From: Burkholderiales bacterium 8X
Lineage (GTDB): Bacteria > Pseudomonadota > Gammaproteobacteria > Burkholderiales > Burkholderiaceae_C
Reading direction: 5' to 3'
Assembly: GCA_902506565.1 (NCBI GenBank)
Contig: LR732703.1
Span: 870,030 to 934,029, forward strand
Length of the DNA: 64,000 nucleotides
Within the stretch, counting starts at the first letter, position 1. Every line of letters begins with the position of its first letter. The notes under the pieces are model-generated. The model saw only the letters and a program-made list of their open reading frames with translations. It was not told the DNA's origin and searched no databases. Below are positions 42,521-51,127 of this stretch, one piece after another. Both the position numbers and the translations under genes were made by a program.

Positions 42521-42570
42521 TCGCTCGCTCGCTCGCGCGCTCGCGTCTCGCGCGAGCGGGTTGCGCGAGC
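42521..42570. repeat. TCGC-repeat tract and mutually exclusive hairpins before the universal stress gene
   Basis: A (TCGC)4 tract at 42521-42536 runs into GCTCGCGC (42531-42538), which can pair with GCGCGAGC at 42550-42557 or with a second GCGCGAGC at 42563-42570. The two folds exclude each other. The tract could terminate rnk transcription or sit in the stress-protein leader. Confidence 0.45.
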
Positions 42571-42607
42571 CATCCCCTTTATTGCCCTTGACCTCGTGAG
42601 TCCACCC

Positions 42608-43570
42608 ATGAACATTCATTCCATCCTGGCCCTGACCGATTTTTCTCGACGTGGCGACCATGCGCTCGGCCGAGCCGCGCAGCTGTGCGCCGCGCACGGC
42701 GGGGTACTCGAACTGCTCGCGTACCTGCAGCCCGGCGACGATGCGCCGCAGGACGCCGCGGTCAGGCTGTCGCACCACGCCCTGCAGCTGGCCGAATGCC
42801 ACGGCATCCAGGTGCGAGCCGCCAACCAGGCTGCGCGGACCGCCGAAGACATCCAGGCTGCGAGCCGCCGAGCAGACCTGGTGGTCTGGGGCATCGCGCC
42901 CAGCCGTGGTTTTCGTTCGTTGTTCTGCGGTCAGCCGCTCGAAGCCGTGCTTCGCCAGGCGCGTCGGCCGGTCCTGGTCGTGCGCCGCGCTCCTCGGCAG
43001 CCGTACCGAAGCCTGATCGTCGGCGTCGACTTTTCGGAAGCATCCCACCGGCTGGTCGAAGTCGGCTTCGCGCTGGAGGCGAGTGCGAGCGTGGAGTTGT
43101 TCCATGCGGTCAGTACCGCCTTCGAAGGCAAGCTGCGCTATGCCGAGGTCTCCGAGCGCGCCATCAAGGCCTATCGCGAGGAAGGCCGACGCTATGCCCG
43201 AGACCGGATGTTCTGGCTGACCGACTCCTACGATGCCCGGCGCAACCGCGTGAGGTCTGCCATCGGCCATGGCAATCCGGCTCGCCAGCTGCTGGTGCAG
43301 CAGCAGCGCAGCGGCGCCGAACTGCTCGTCGTCGGCAAGCATCCCGCGGGCGCCTTGACCGACTTCCTGTTCGAAAGCACCGCACGTCAGGTGCTGCGCG
43401 ATCACGGCGGCGACGTGTTGATCGTGCCGCACGACTTCGAGTCGGCGTCGGGCATGCGCGCTCGTGCGCGGCTGGGCGGCCGTTCGCCTTCGGTGCGCCG
43501 ATTGCGGGCGGGCGCGGCAGAACGGCCCGCCTGGCCGAACCCCGCAGCGCTCACGAGCCGCGCCCGCTGA
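42608..43570 (+). CDS. Universal stress protein, tandem Usp domains
   Basis: 320 aa. The first Usp domain begins HSILALTDFSRRGDHALGRA and ends RPVLVVRRAP; the second begins RSLIVGVDFSEASHRLVEVG and contains GKHPAGALTDFLFESTARQVL, an ATP-binding G-x-x-G-x9-G-(S/T)-like motif. An Arg-rich 40-residue tail follows. The ATG is preferred over a GTG four codons earlier. Role in stress survival is inferred from the family. Confidence 0.85.
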   Translation: MNIHSILALTDFSRRGDHALGRAAQLCAAHGGVLELLAYLQPGDDAPQDAAVRLSHHALQLAECHGIQVRAANQAARTAEDIQAASRRADLVVWGIAPSRGFRSLFCGQPLEAVLRQARRPVLVVRRAPRQPYRSLIVGVDFSEASHRLVEVGFALEASASVELFHAVSTAFEGKLRYAEVSERAIKAYREEGRRYARDRMFWLTDSYDARRNRVRSAIGHGNPARQLLVQQQRSGAELLVVGKHPAGALTDFLFESTARQVLRDHGGDVLIVPHDFESASGMRARARLGGRSPSVRRLRAGAAERPAWPNPAALTSRAR

Positions 43571-43585
43571 GCCGGGCACGCCCGC

Positions 43586-44560
43586 TCAGGGAGCCTTGCC
43601 GTCCGGCTCGGAAGCTGCGCCCTCGCGCAGCACGCCGTTGATCTCGGCGCCGAAGATCAGCGTGGTCGCACTGATGTAAAGGAACACCAGCGTCGCGACC
43701 ATGCCGGCGAAGCCGCCGTACAGCAAGGCGAGATTGCCCGCGTTGCGGAGCGTGTACGACAGCATCGCCCCGGCGCCCACCCACAACGCGGCGCCGACGA
43801 TGGCGCCGGGAATGACGGTCGAGATCCGGAGCCGCGTGTCGGGAAGCCATCCATACAGCACCGCGTACAAAGGCGCGAGCGTCACGAAGGCGAGCCCGTA
43901 TCGCACGCTGTTGCGAAGCCAGAAAACCTCCTCCTCGGTGCCGGTGCTGGCCTCCACCCAGCGCCAGACGTACGGCATGATGATCACCGAACTGAACACG
44001 GCGAGCACGGCGGCGCCGGCGATGACGGTGAAGATCGTCACCTTGATGCGCGCCTTCCAGAACGGCAGTCCGCGCTCGATGCCATAGGCCTTGTTGAGAG
44101 CGGTACGCACCGCCTGCATGCCCGACGACGCCGCCCAGAGCGTCGCCAGCAGCCCGATGGTCAGCAAGGCCTGGCTGCGCTGGGCCAGCACCTGGTCGAT
44201 GACCGGCTGCATCGCATCGCGGACCACTTGCGGCGAATACTCCAACACCCGCCTCGCGAGTGCCGCGGCATCGCCAGGCTGACCGACGTAAGCGGCTGCG
44301 GCCGAAGCCAGGATCAACAACGGGAACATCGCCAGCACCGAAGAGAACGCCATGCTTCCTGCCTGGTTCGCGCTCTGGTGGACGATGTAGTTGCGCACCG
44401 CCAGCAGGAGGACTCGCAACCCGGGCGTGGCCATGGCGGCCTGCCACACGCGGCGCGCGACGGCGCCCAGCTTGCTGGTCGCCCCGTGCTCGGACGGCGC
44501 GCTTTGACGGGTGGTGTCTCGGGATGGCTGCATGGATGAGCGATTAGGGTCCGCGATCAT
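43586..44560 (-). CDS. YihY/BrkB-family inner-membrane protein
   Basis: 324 aa. About six membrane segments with family hallmarks: NQAGSMAFSSVLAMFPLLILASA, LLATLWAASSGMQAVRTALNKAYG and a late GGFAGMVATLVFLYISATTLIFGAEIN. The family was once called ribonuclease BN but is a membrane protein of unclear function. The start is uncertain: MIADPNRSS here, MQPSRD nine codons later, or a much longer frame that runs through the divergent intergenic region. Confidence 0.82.
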   Translation of the reverse strand: MIADPNRSSMQPSRDTTRQSAPSEHGATSKLGAVARRVWQAAMATPGLRVLLLAVRNYIVHQSANQAGSMAFSSVLAMFPLLILASAAAAYVGQPGDAAALARRVLEYSPQVVRDAMQPVIDQVLAQRSQALLTIGLLATLWAASSGMQAVRTALNKAYGIERGLPFWKARIKVTIFTVIAGAAVLAVFSSVIIMPYVWRWVEASTGTEEEVFWLRNSVRYGLAFVTLAPLYAVLYGWLPDTRLRISTVIPGAIVGAALWVGAGAMLSYTLRNAGNLALLYGGFAGMVATLVFLYISATTLIFGAEINGVLREGAASEPDGKAP

Positions 44561-44742
44561 CGCCTGTCGTGTAGGTCGCCCGGCCCCGACGACATCGGCA
44601 GAATGCGTCCAATCGATCGAAAGAAGAATCCCACCAGCAAGCCCGGCTTCCGTTCCAGCCCCGGGCTCAGCCGAAGGCGCTGCGTCATCGCGGCGGGGTT
44701 CGATCGACGCCCCGCGACACGACACCTTCAGGAGAGCATGCG

Positions 44743-45195
44743 ATGAGCGATTCCACCCAGACCGTCCGGCTTCACCGCGTGCTTCGCGCACCCGGCGAGC
44801 GAATCTACCGGGCATTCGTCGAGCCGGGCGCTTACGAGCGATGGCTCCCGCCCTTCGGATTCGTCGGCAAGGTCCACGAGATGAATGCGGTGGTCGGCGG
44901 CCGCTACCGCATGACCTTCACCAACTTCGGCGCCAACCAGAGTCACTCGTTCGGCGGCACCTACCTCGAGCTGGAGCCGGGCCGACGCATCGCCTACGAG
45001 GCAAGCTTCGATGCACCCGAACTGCCGGGCACCATGAAGACCACCGTGGTGCTGACCCCGGTGTCCTGCGGCACCGACGTGTCGATCACGCAGGAAGGGA
45101 TTCCGCCGATGATCCCTGCGGAGATGTGTTACCTCGGCTGGCAGGAATCGCTGGTGTCGCTCGCGCAATTGGTCGAACCGAACATTCCTGGCTGA
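44743..45195 (+). CDS. SRPBCC (AHSA1-like) domain protein
   Basis: 150 aa. The START-like fold shows VRLHRVLRAPGERIYRAFVEPGAYERWLPP, the typical AHSA1 beginning, and a C-terminal GWQESLVSLAQLVE helix. Such proteins bind hydrophobic ligands or act as stress-related cofactors. AGGAGA lies seven bases before the ATG. It is divergent from the YihY gene and convergent with the MFS gene. Confidence 0.88.
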   Translation: MSDSTQTVRLHRVLRAPGERIYRAFVEPGAYERWLPPFGFVGKVHEMNAVVGGRYRMTFTNFGANQSHSFGGTYLELEPGRRIAYEASFDAPELPGTMKTTVVLTPVSCGTDVSITQEGIPPMIPAEMCYLGWQESLVSLAQLVEPNIPG

Positions 45196-45205
45196 AGCGA
45201 AGTCG

Positions 45206-45251
45206 CCCGCGCACGCGGGGCCGCTTGCTCGACCTGACCTCGATCGGTCAG
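45206..45251. terminator. Two hairpins between convergent SRPBCC and MFS genes
   Basis: CCCGCG/CGCGGG with a two-base spacer (45206-45219) and CTGACC/GGTCAG with a TCGATC loop (45234-45251). The second is followed by TCTCTC on the plus strand. Probably bidirectional termination. Confidence 0.4.
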
Positions 45252-45255
45252 TCTC

Positions 45256-46437
45256 TCAGGCAGCGGCACACGCCGCCTCAGGCACGGATTCGCGGCGTTC
45301 GAGCGATCGGCTCCACAGCGCAATGCCCAACCCACCCAGCGTGATCGTCGCGGCGACCCAGCCGAGCGCAGCCAGGCCGGGGCCGTGTTCGATCGTGACG
45401 CCGCCGGCCCAGGCACCGACTGCGTTGCCAAGATTGAAGGCCGCGATGTTGAGGCTCGACGCCAGGTTCTGACCAGCGGCCGGCGCCTTCTCCAGCACCC
45501 GCAGCTGCAGCGGCGCGACCGTGGCGAACGAGGCCACGCCGAGGATGCCGAAGAAGGCGATCGCCGCGATCGGGGTCGCAATGACGAACTGCAGCGCACC
45601 CAATACGATCGCCAACGCGCCGAGCGTCGCCAGCACGGCCCGCATGGTGCCGCGATCCGCGAGCTTGCCGCCGAGGATGTTACCGAGCGCCATGCCCCCT
45701 CCGAAGAGCAGCAGCACGCCGGACACCGCACCATCGCCGAGCCCCGTCAGCTGCGTCAAGAGCGGCTGCACATAGGTGAAGACGACGAAGACGCCGGCAT
45801 AGCCGACCACCGTCATCGACAGGCCCAGCAGCACTTGCGGCCGCGCCAGCACGCCGAGTTCTTCCTTGAGCGGGCCTGGTCGAACACGGGTTGTCTCGCG
45901 AGGCACGAATGCCGCCAACACCGCGAACGCCAGCACACCGATCGCACTCACGGCCCAGAAGGTGGCGCGCCATCCGGCATGCTGCCCGAGCCATGCGCCC
46001 GCCGGCACGCCCAGCACGGTCGCGGCCGTCAACCCGGTGAACATGATGGCAATCGCCGAAGCACGCTTGTTCGGCGGCACCAGACCGGTCGCGACCACGG
46101 CGCCGACGCCGAAGAAGGTGCCGTGCGCCAGCGCGGTGACGACCCGCGCCGCCATCAGCAATCCGTAGTTCGGCGCCAGCGCACAGGCAATGTTGCCGAG
46201 CGTGAAGATCGCCATCAAGGCGAGCAGCACCGTCTTGCGCGGAAGGCTGCGGCTGGCGACGGTCAGGAGCGGCGCGCCGATCGCGACCCCGAGGGCATAG
46301 CCCGAGATCAGCAATCCGGCGCTGGCAATGGAGACCGAGAGGTCGGCCGAGACCTGCAGCAGCAGGCCCATCAGGACGAATTCGGTGGTGCCGATCCCGA
46401 AGGCGCCGGCGGTGAGGGCAAGAAGAGCGATTGGCAT
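45256..46437 (-). CDS. MFS transporter, DHA1/AraJ-like
   Basis: 393 aa, about 12 hydrophobic segments. The N-terminus PIALLALTAGAFGIGTTEFVLMGLL is the hallmark of AraJ/YdhP-type sugar and drug efflux proteins, with the GALALAHGTFFGVGAVVA-like region at helix 4. Divergent from a LysR regulator across 78 bases, a common efflux-pump arrangement. Substrate not identified. Confidence 0.9.
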   Translation of the reverse strand: MPIALLALTAGAFGIGTTEFVLMGLLLQVSADLSVSIASAGLLISGYALGVAIGAPLLTVASRSLPRKTVLLALMAIFTLGNIACALAPNYGLLMAARVVTALAHGTFFGVGAVVATGLVPPNKRASAIAIMFTGLTAATVLGVPAGAWLGQHAGWRATFWAVSAIGVLAFAVLAAFVPRETTRVRPGPLKEELGVLARPQVLLGLSMTVVGYAGVFVVFTYVQPLLTQLTGLGDGAVSGVLLLFGGGMALGNILGGKLADRGTMRAVLATLGALAIVLGALQFVIATPIAAIAFFGILGVASFATVAPLQLRVLEKAPAAGQNLASSLNIAAFNLGNAVGAWAGGVTIEHGPGLAALGWVAATITLGGLGIALWSRSLERRESVPEAACAAA

Positions 46438-46455
46438 GATCTCTCGATGGTGCCG

Positions 46456-46479
46456 TCGCCGGTCGGCGATGACTAGAAT
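46456..46479 (+). promoter_or_regulatory. Palindrome and -10 element between MFS and LysR genes
   Basis: TCGCCG-GT-CGGCGA (46456-46469) is a perfect 14-bp palindrome; five bases on, TAGAAT (46474-46479) resembles a -10 element for the LysR gene, but no good -35 is present. The palindrome could be the regulator's site. Confidence 0.3.
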
Positions 46480-46515
46480 GCCGACCAGACTTGCACCTGT
46501 GACTTCAAATCATCA

Positions 46516-47421
46516 ATGCCGCGCACCGAAGTGAACCGTTCCGGGGAGATGGAGGCCTTCGTGCAGGTGGTGGAGCGCGGCGGCTTCTCCTCGGCGGCCC
46601 GGGTACTCGGCATGACGCCTTCGGCCATCAGCAAGCTGGTCTCGCGGCTGGAGGCGCGGCTCGGCGTGCAGCTGGTCCAGCGCTCCACCCGCAAGTTGCA
46701 GCTCACGCCTGAAGGCGGCCAGTTCTACGAGCGGAGCACGCAGGTGCTGGCCGACCTGGACGAAGCCGAGCGCTGCGCGGCGGCGGCCGCATCACCGCGC
46801 GGACGGGTCAGCATCAACGCGAGCGTGTCCTTCGGCCAGCTGGTGCTGGTGCCGCTGTTGCCGGCCTTCCTCGAACGGCATCCCGAGGTGACCATCGACA
46901 TCTCGGTGACCGATCGGGTGGTCGACCTGATGGACGAACGGGCCGACATCGCGATCCGCTGGGGGCCGCTTCCGCCCTCCGACCTGGTCGCGCGGCGGCT
47001 CGGCGAGACCGGGCAGGCGATCGTTGCCGCACCCAGCTACCTGGCGCGCTTCGGAACCCCTCGCACGCCCGAAGAGCTGGAAGCGCACAACCGCCTCGGC
47101 ACCAACTACCGCCGCAACCTGCCCGGCTGGCCGCTTCGGGTCGACGGCAAGCCGCTCGACCTGCCGGTGGTCGGCAACGTGCGCGCCAGCGACGGCGAAA
47201 CCCTGCGACGCCTCGCGCTCGCCGGCATCGGCCTGGCGCGGCTGTCGCTCTATCACGTCGGCCAGGACATCGACGAGGGCAGGCTGGTGCCGGTGATGGA
47301 AGAGTTCAATCCGCAGGAAGCAGCGCCGATCCACGCGGTGTACCTGGGCAAGCCCGGGCGCCTGCCGGCCCGGGTACGGGCGGTGCTCGACTTCCTGGTC
47401 GAGAACGTGGTGGTTCGCTGA
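46516..47421 (+). CDS. LysR-family transcriptional regulator (CrgA-like)
   Basis: 301 aa. The helix-turn-helix reads MEAFVQVVERGGFSSAARVLGMTPSAISKLVSRLEARLG; the effector domain contains SPRGRVSINASVSFGQLVLVPLLPAF, typical of the CrgA/DsdC-like branch. It is divergent from the MFS efflux gene and most likely controls it. Confidence 0.92.
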   Translation: MPRTEVNRSGEMEAFVQVVERGGFSSAARVLGMTPSAISKLVSRLEARLGVQLVQRSTRKLQLTPEGGQFYERSTQVLADLDEAERCAAAAASPRGRVSINASVSFGQLVLVPLLPAFLERHPEVTIDISVTDRVVDLMDERADIAIRWGPLPPSDLVARRLGETGQAIVAAPSYLARFGTPRTPEELEAHNRLGTNYRRNLPGWPLRVDGKPLDLPVVGNVRASDGETLRRLALAGIGLARLSLYHVGQDIDEGRLVPVMEEFNPQEAAPIHAVYLGKPGRLPARVRAVLDFLVENVVVR

Positions 47422-47489
47422 TGCATTGCCCACCTGCCCCGAGACTGACTTCGAAACGCGCATGGCAGAGTTGCTAATCGACCACTGAC

Positions 47490-47512
47490 ATTCAAGACTT
47501 CATTGCTTGAAT
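47490..47512. promoter_or_regulatory. Inverted repeat upstream of the PagL-like gene
   Basis: ATTCAAG and CTTGAAT are perfect 7-bp arms separated by nine bases. The right arm overlaps a TACACT -10-like element (47512-47517). Arm length and spacing suit a dimeric activator or repressor. Confidence 0.4.
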
Positions 47513-47586
47513 ACACTGGGCCGACAACAGTCAAGTGAGGAGTGTCGCAGTGCTGCTCGACGACTCCGAGATACCAGGCACGGTTG

Positions 47587-48243
47587 ATGCATCGACACTT
47601 TGCAATGTTCCAGACTTTCAGACACTTCACTCCCGGCAAACCGCTCCCTTCCCACCTTCCTCGATTCAATCGACACGCGACATCCCACGCATCGGTCGCG
47701 GCGGCGCTCGTCACCGCAGTCGTTGCTGCGATCCTTTATCCGTCGACTGCCGATGCCCAGGTTTCGATGTCGCCAGCCGGAGTCTTCGTGCAGGCGGGCT
47801 CGTCGCTTCAAGGAGTCCAAACCGCCGCGGCCGGCATCACCTGGGATTTGCCGTATCGCTGGACCTTGGGTAGCGGCCAGCTCGGCAGCAACCTGGAAGT
47901 GTCTTATGCCTACTGGCACATTCGATCCGGCATTCGCTCCGACCAGGCCCACCTGTCGCAATGGGCGATCGTTCCGTCGCTCCGCTACCGACCGGACGAG
48001 GGCTCGCCGTGGTTCGTCGACACGGGCGTGGGACTGACCGTGACTTCGTCGATCTATCGAAGCCGCGAAAGAGCGTTCTCGACCCGCTTCAACTTCGGCA
48101 CCCACCTGGCGATCGGACGCCGCTTCGGCCAACGCGCGGAACACGAGATCGCGCTGCGTGTCGAACACTTTTCGAATGCGGGCATCAAGCGGCCGAATCC
48201 CGGAGAGAACTTCATCCAGCTTCGGTATACGCGGCGGCTGTAG
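47587..48243 (+). CDS. PagL-like lipid A 3-O-deacylase
   Basis: 218 aa from this start. A long basic N-region precedes a hydrophobic segment (VAAALVTAVVAAILYP) with cleavage near TADAQ, leaving an ~160-residue beta-rich outer-membrane protein. The C-terminal RVEHFSNAGIKRPNPGENF contains the H-x-S-N catalytic motif of PagL. Deacylation of lipid A alters endotoxin structure. The start is uncertain: a GTG at 47542 and an ATG at 47605 are alternatives. Confidence 0.8.
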   Translation: MHRHFAMFQTFRHFTPGKPLPSHLPRFNRHATSHASVAAALVTAVVAAILYPSTADAQVSMSPAGVFVQAGSSLQGVQTAAAGITWDLPYRWTLGSGQLGSNLEVSYAYWHIRSGIRSDQAHLSQWAIVPSLRYRPDEGSPWFVDTGVGLTVTSSIYRSRERAFSTRFNFGTHLAIGRRFGQRAEHEIALRVEHFSNAGIKRPNPGENFIQLRYTRRL

Positions 48244-48261
48244 CCCGGGCGGTCGCAGCCT

Positions 48262-49065
48262 TCAGCGACCCATAAAGGCGGGGCGCTTCTTACCCAGGAA
48301 GGCCTCGACGCCCTGGACGAAATCCTGTGTCGCCGCGCAGCGTGCGAAGGCCTGGGCCTCCGCATCGAGCTGCCGATCCAGATCGTTGCCCATCGACGCA
48401 CGCAGCAACCTCTTGATCTGGCGCAATGCTTCCGTGGGACCGTCGGCCAGGCGTTTCGCCCACCGAGCAGCCTCGGCGTGCAGCTCGTCCGCAGCGATAA
48501 CCCGGTTGATCAAGCCGAGCCGCAGCGCCTCCTCGACGGCCATCGCTTCGGACAACAACGCAAACTCCATGGCTTGCCTGAGGCCGAGGATTCGCGGCAG
48601 GCCCCACGAGGTGGAGCAATCGCAGCTGGCACCGATCAACGGGTAGGCCATCGTGAAGCGCGTGCCTGCCGCCGCAAGCACCAGGTCGGCTTGCAGCATC
48701 ACACCCATGCCGCCACCGGCGACGGCCCCATGAACGCTGGCGATGATCGGCGTTGCAAGGGAATCCAAGACGCGCATGCCGCCGTGCATGCCTTCGATCA
48801 GCAAGGCCGAGGCGCCTTGTGGATCTGCATGCATGGCAGCCACGTCGCCGCCCGCCATGAACGCGCGTCCTTCGCCTGACATCCAGACGACGCGTACCTC
48901 CTCGTCGGCCGCGATCGTCTGGCAAGCGCCGAGGAATTCCTTCGCCATTCGTTCGTCGATGGCATTGAGGGCCTCCGGTCGATTGAATCGCAGGTGCGCC
49001 ACGCCGCTTTCCCTCCAGCAGAGCACATGGGCTCGTGGATCGGCCGGCCGTTCGGGACAGGTCAT
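48262..49065 (-). CDS. Enoyl-CoA hydratase/isomerase family protein
   Basis: 267 aa, single crotonase domain. Oxyanion motifs AGGDVAAM and HGAVAGGGMG are present. The position of the first catalytic Glu (hydratase Glu119-like) is not acidic, whereas D149 in GASCDCSTSWGLPR sits at the second site, a pattern closer to PaaG/isomerase-type crotonases than true hydratases. It overlaps the DUF2889 gene by four bases and is the last gene of the P450 operon. Confidence 0.88.
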   Translation of the reverse strand: MTCPERPADPRAHVLCWRESGVAHLRFNRPEALNAIDERMAKEFLGACQTIAADEEVRVVWMSGEGRAFMAGGDVAAMHADPQGASALLIEGMHGGMRVLDSLATPIIASVHGAVAGGGMGVMLQADLVLAAAGTRFTMAYPLIGASCDCSTSWGLPRILGLRQAMEFALLSEAMAVEEALRLGLINRVIAADELHAEAARWAKRLADGPTEALRQIKRLLRASMGNDLDRQLDAEAQAFARCAATQDFVQGVEAFLGKKRPAFMGR

Positions 49066-49628
49066 GTCGGAGGCGCCTTTCGACGGCTGAACTGCGGGTA
49101 GAAGCGCGCCACGGCTGCGCCGTCAGCCCGCCAGGAATGACAGTCGTCGACGAAGAACGGCTTCTTCTCGAGCGTCGGGTCGGGCTCGAGCGCAACCCGG
49201 CCTTCGCCGTCACGACCGAGCGCCATCCCCTGATGCACCACCGTGGCCAGCGGCACCAGCAATTCATGGATATGGGTACAGGTCGCGCTGTGCGGGATGC
49301 GCTTCAACAAGGCGCGCCAGCCTGGACCCACACGCTCCCCGATGAGCGGCCTGAGGCTGTTCGTCACTTCGTGACAGGTGCCGAAAGGAACCGCGTTCAT
49401 GTCGACCTCGATATCGCGGATCACCCGTTCGTCGTCCACCGTGAGGCGCAGCCGCATGTCGTGCACCGGGTCGCCTGCCTTCTGCAATCCGCGGCCCGGA
49501 TCGATGTAGTCGAAAGGCTTTTCGTCCCGAAGATGAGCCTCGACGTCCCATAGGCCGTCGTCTCGCGCCCAGGCCCGCATCTCCAGACGGCGCAGGTGCA
49601 TGGGACGGCGTGGGACGGGCTCTTTCAT
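49062..49628 (-). CDS. DUF2889-domain protein
   Basis: 188 aa, soluble. The N-terminal HLRRLEMRAWARDDGLWDVEAHLRDEKPF and CTHIHELLVPLATVV segments match DUF2889, a family without assigned function. It lies 15 bases after LivF and overlaps the following crotonase gene, so it is embedded in the P450/CoA operon and probably takes part in or regulates that pathway. Confidence 0.75.
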   Translation of the reverse strand: MKEPVPRRPMHLRRLEMRAWARDDGLWDVEAHLRDEKPFDYIDPGRGLQKAGDPVHDMRLRLTVDDERVIRDIEVDMNAVPFGTCHEVTNSLRPLIGERVGPGWRALLKRIPHSATCTHIHELLVPLATVVHQGMALGRDGEGRVALEPDPTLEKKPFFVDDCHSWRADGAAVARFYPQFSRRKAPPT

Positions 49629-49643
49629 CGGTCGACCGCCGCG

Positions 49644-50348
49644 TCAAGCCGCCATCAAGGCGTGGGCGACATGCTGGGCATCCTGCAACTGGTCGCGGCT
49701 ACCCTCGTCGCCGATTTCGCCTGCTACCAATACGACGTAGCGATCGCACAGCTGGGCAGCGAAGCGGTGGTTCTGCTCGGCGAGCACGATCGCGAGGCCC
49801 ATGCTGCGCAGCGCCCGGATTTGCTCGGCCAGGTTTTGCAACAGGAGCGGTGCGAGGCCTTGCGATGGTTCATCGAGCAACAGCACCGAGGGGCGTCTTG
49901 CCAGGGCCACTGCAAGCGCCAGCATCTGCTGCTCGCCTCCGCTCAGCAAGCCGGCTGCTTGTGTTCGCCGCGCACCGAGGATCGGGAACATCGACAAGAT
50001 CTCGTCGAGCAGCCGGGTTCGATCGGCAGCTGGAAGAAGTCGCAGGCCCAACTGAAGGTTTTCGTGGACCGTGAGCGGCGAGAACAAGTTGCGGCGCCCT
50101 TCGGGAACGAGCGCGAGTCCGCTTCGCGCCCGCTCTCGCGCGTTCAAGCTGGCGAGCTGGGTGCCGTCCAGGTCGATGCTGCCGCGATGCGCGACCACGC
50201 CGGCGATGGCGCCCAGCAGGGTGCTCTTGCCCGCGCCGTTGGCGCCCAGCACCGCGAGGAACTCACCGTCGGCCAATTGCAGGTCGATGTGCCTGCAGAC
50301 CTCGATGCGGCCGTAACCGGCGTGGAGCCCGCCAATACCAAGGGTCAT
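49644..50348 (-). CDS. LIV-type ABC transporter ATPase (LivF-like, second system)
   Basis: 234 aa. Walker A GANGAGKST, signature LSGGEQQMLALA and Walker B VLLLDEPSQGL are intact, and VPEGRRNLFSPLTVHENL is the LivF Q-loop region. The ATG overlaps LivG by four bases; a longer frame upstream is shadow of LivG. Confidence 0.92.
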   Translation of the reverse strand: MTLGIGGLHAGYGRIEVCRHIDLQLADGEFLAVLGANGAGKSTLLGAIAGVVAHRGSIDLDGTQLASLNARERARSGLALVPEGRRNLFSPLTVHENLQLGLRLLPAADRTRLLDEILSMFPILGARRTQAAGLLSGGEQQMLALAVALARRPSVLLLDEPSQGLAPLLLQNLAEQIRALRSMGLAIVLAEQNHRFAAQLCDRYVVLVAGEIGDEGSRDQLQDAQHVAHALMAA

Positions 50349-51127
50349 GCGGCCTCTCCGGCGGCAGCAGCGCCCAGGTACAGCTGCATGACACGTTCGT
50401 CGCGCCTCGCACCCTCGGGCGTGCCGCGGAAGATCACGGCGCCCGCATCCAGCACCGTGACTTCTTCGCAGAGCATCCGGATCAGTGAGAAGTTGTGCTC
50501 GACCAGCAGCACGCCGATGCCGCGATCGGCGAGGCCGCGGATCTCCTCCGCGAGTACCTTGAGTTCGTCCTTGCCGATACCGGCAGCGGGCTCGTCGAGC
50601 AGCAGGAAGCGCGCGTCCGCGGCGATCGCGCGTGCCACTTCGACCGTACGCACACGGCCCATCGACAGCTTGCTGGCCTGGCTGGCGCTCCAAGCCTCCA
50701 TGCGCATGCGAGCGATTACCGCATCGACCTTTCCGTGAAGGTCTCGCTCTTCGGCCAATGCGCCGGGCAACCCGAGCAAGGACGCGATGAAACCGTGGCG
50801 CAACTGTGGAAACAGGCCGCACAGCACCGCTTCGCGTGCCGTGGTCTGGAAGTCGATGCGAGGAGTCTGGAAGGTCCGGGCGATACCTGCACGGACCACC
50901 CGGTGCGGCGGCAGGCCGGAGATCTCCACGCCGTCGAGCGTGATCGAGCCAGTGGTCGGGGCGAGGAAGCCGGTGAGGCAATTGAACAAGGTGCTCTTGC
51001 CGGAACCGTTCCGCCCGATGAGGCCGGTAATCCGGCCGGGCTGCACCGAGATGCTTGCGCCGTCGAGCGCGATTACGCCGCCGAAGACCATCCGTACGTC
51101 GCGCGCTTCCAGCAGGCCGTTCTTCAT
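50345..51127 (-). CDS. LIV-type ABC transporter ATPase (LivG-like, second system)
   Basis: 260 aa. Walker A GRNGSGKST and Walker B FLLLDEPAAGI are good, but the signature reads LSMGRVRTVEVA rather than LSYGQQRRLEIA. GIARTFQTPRIDFQTTAREAV is the Q-loop region. Overlaps LivM by four bases. Confidence 0.9.
   Translation of the reverse strand: MKNGLLEARDVRMVFGGVIALDGASISVQPGRITGLIGRNGSGKSTLFNCLTGFLAPTTGSITLDGVEISGLPPHRVVRAGIARTFQTPRIDFQTTAREAVLCGLFPQLRHGFIASLLGLPGALAEERDLHGKVDAVIARMRMEAWSASQASKLSMGRVRTVEVARAIAADARFLLLDEPAAGIGKDELKVLAEEIRGLADRGIGVLLVEHNFSLIRMLCEEVTVLDAGAVIFRGTPEGARRDERVMQLYLGAAAAGEAA

Noticed and set aside
42521..42570. CRISPR-like repeat
   Set aside because: It is a short microsatellite and hairpin cluster without regular spacers.
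44561..44815. 85-codon N-terminal extension of the YihY gene
   Set aside because: It covers the divergent intergenic region and the start of the SRPBCC gene and is not part of the family.
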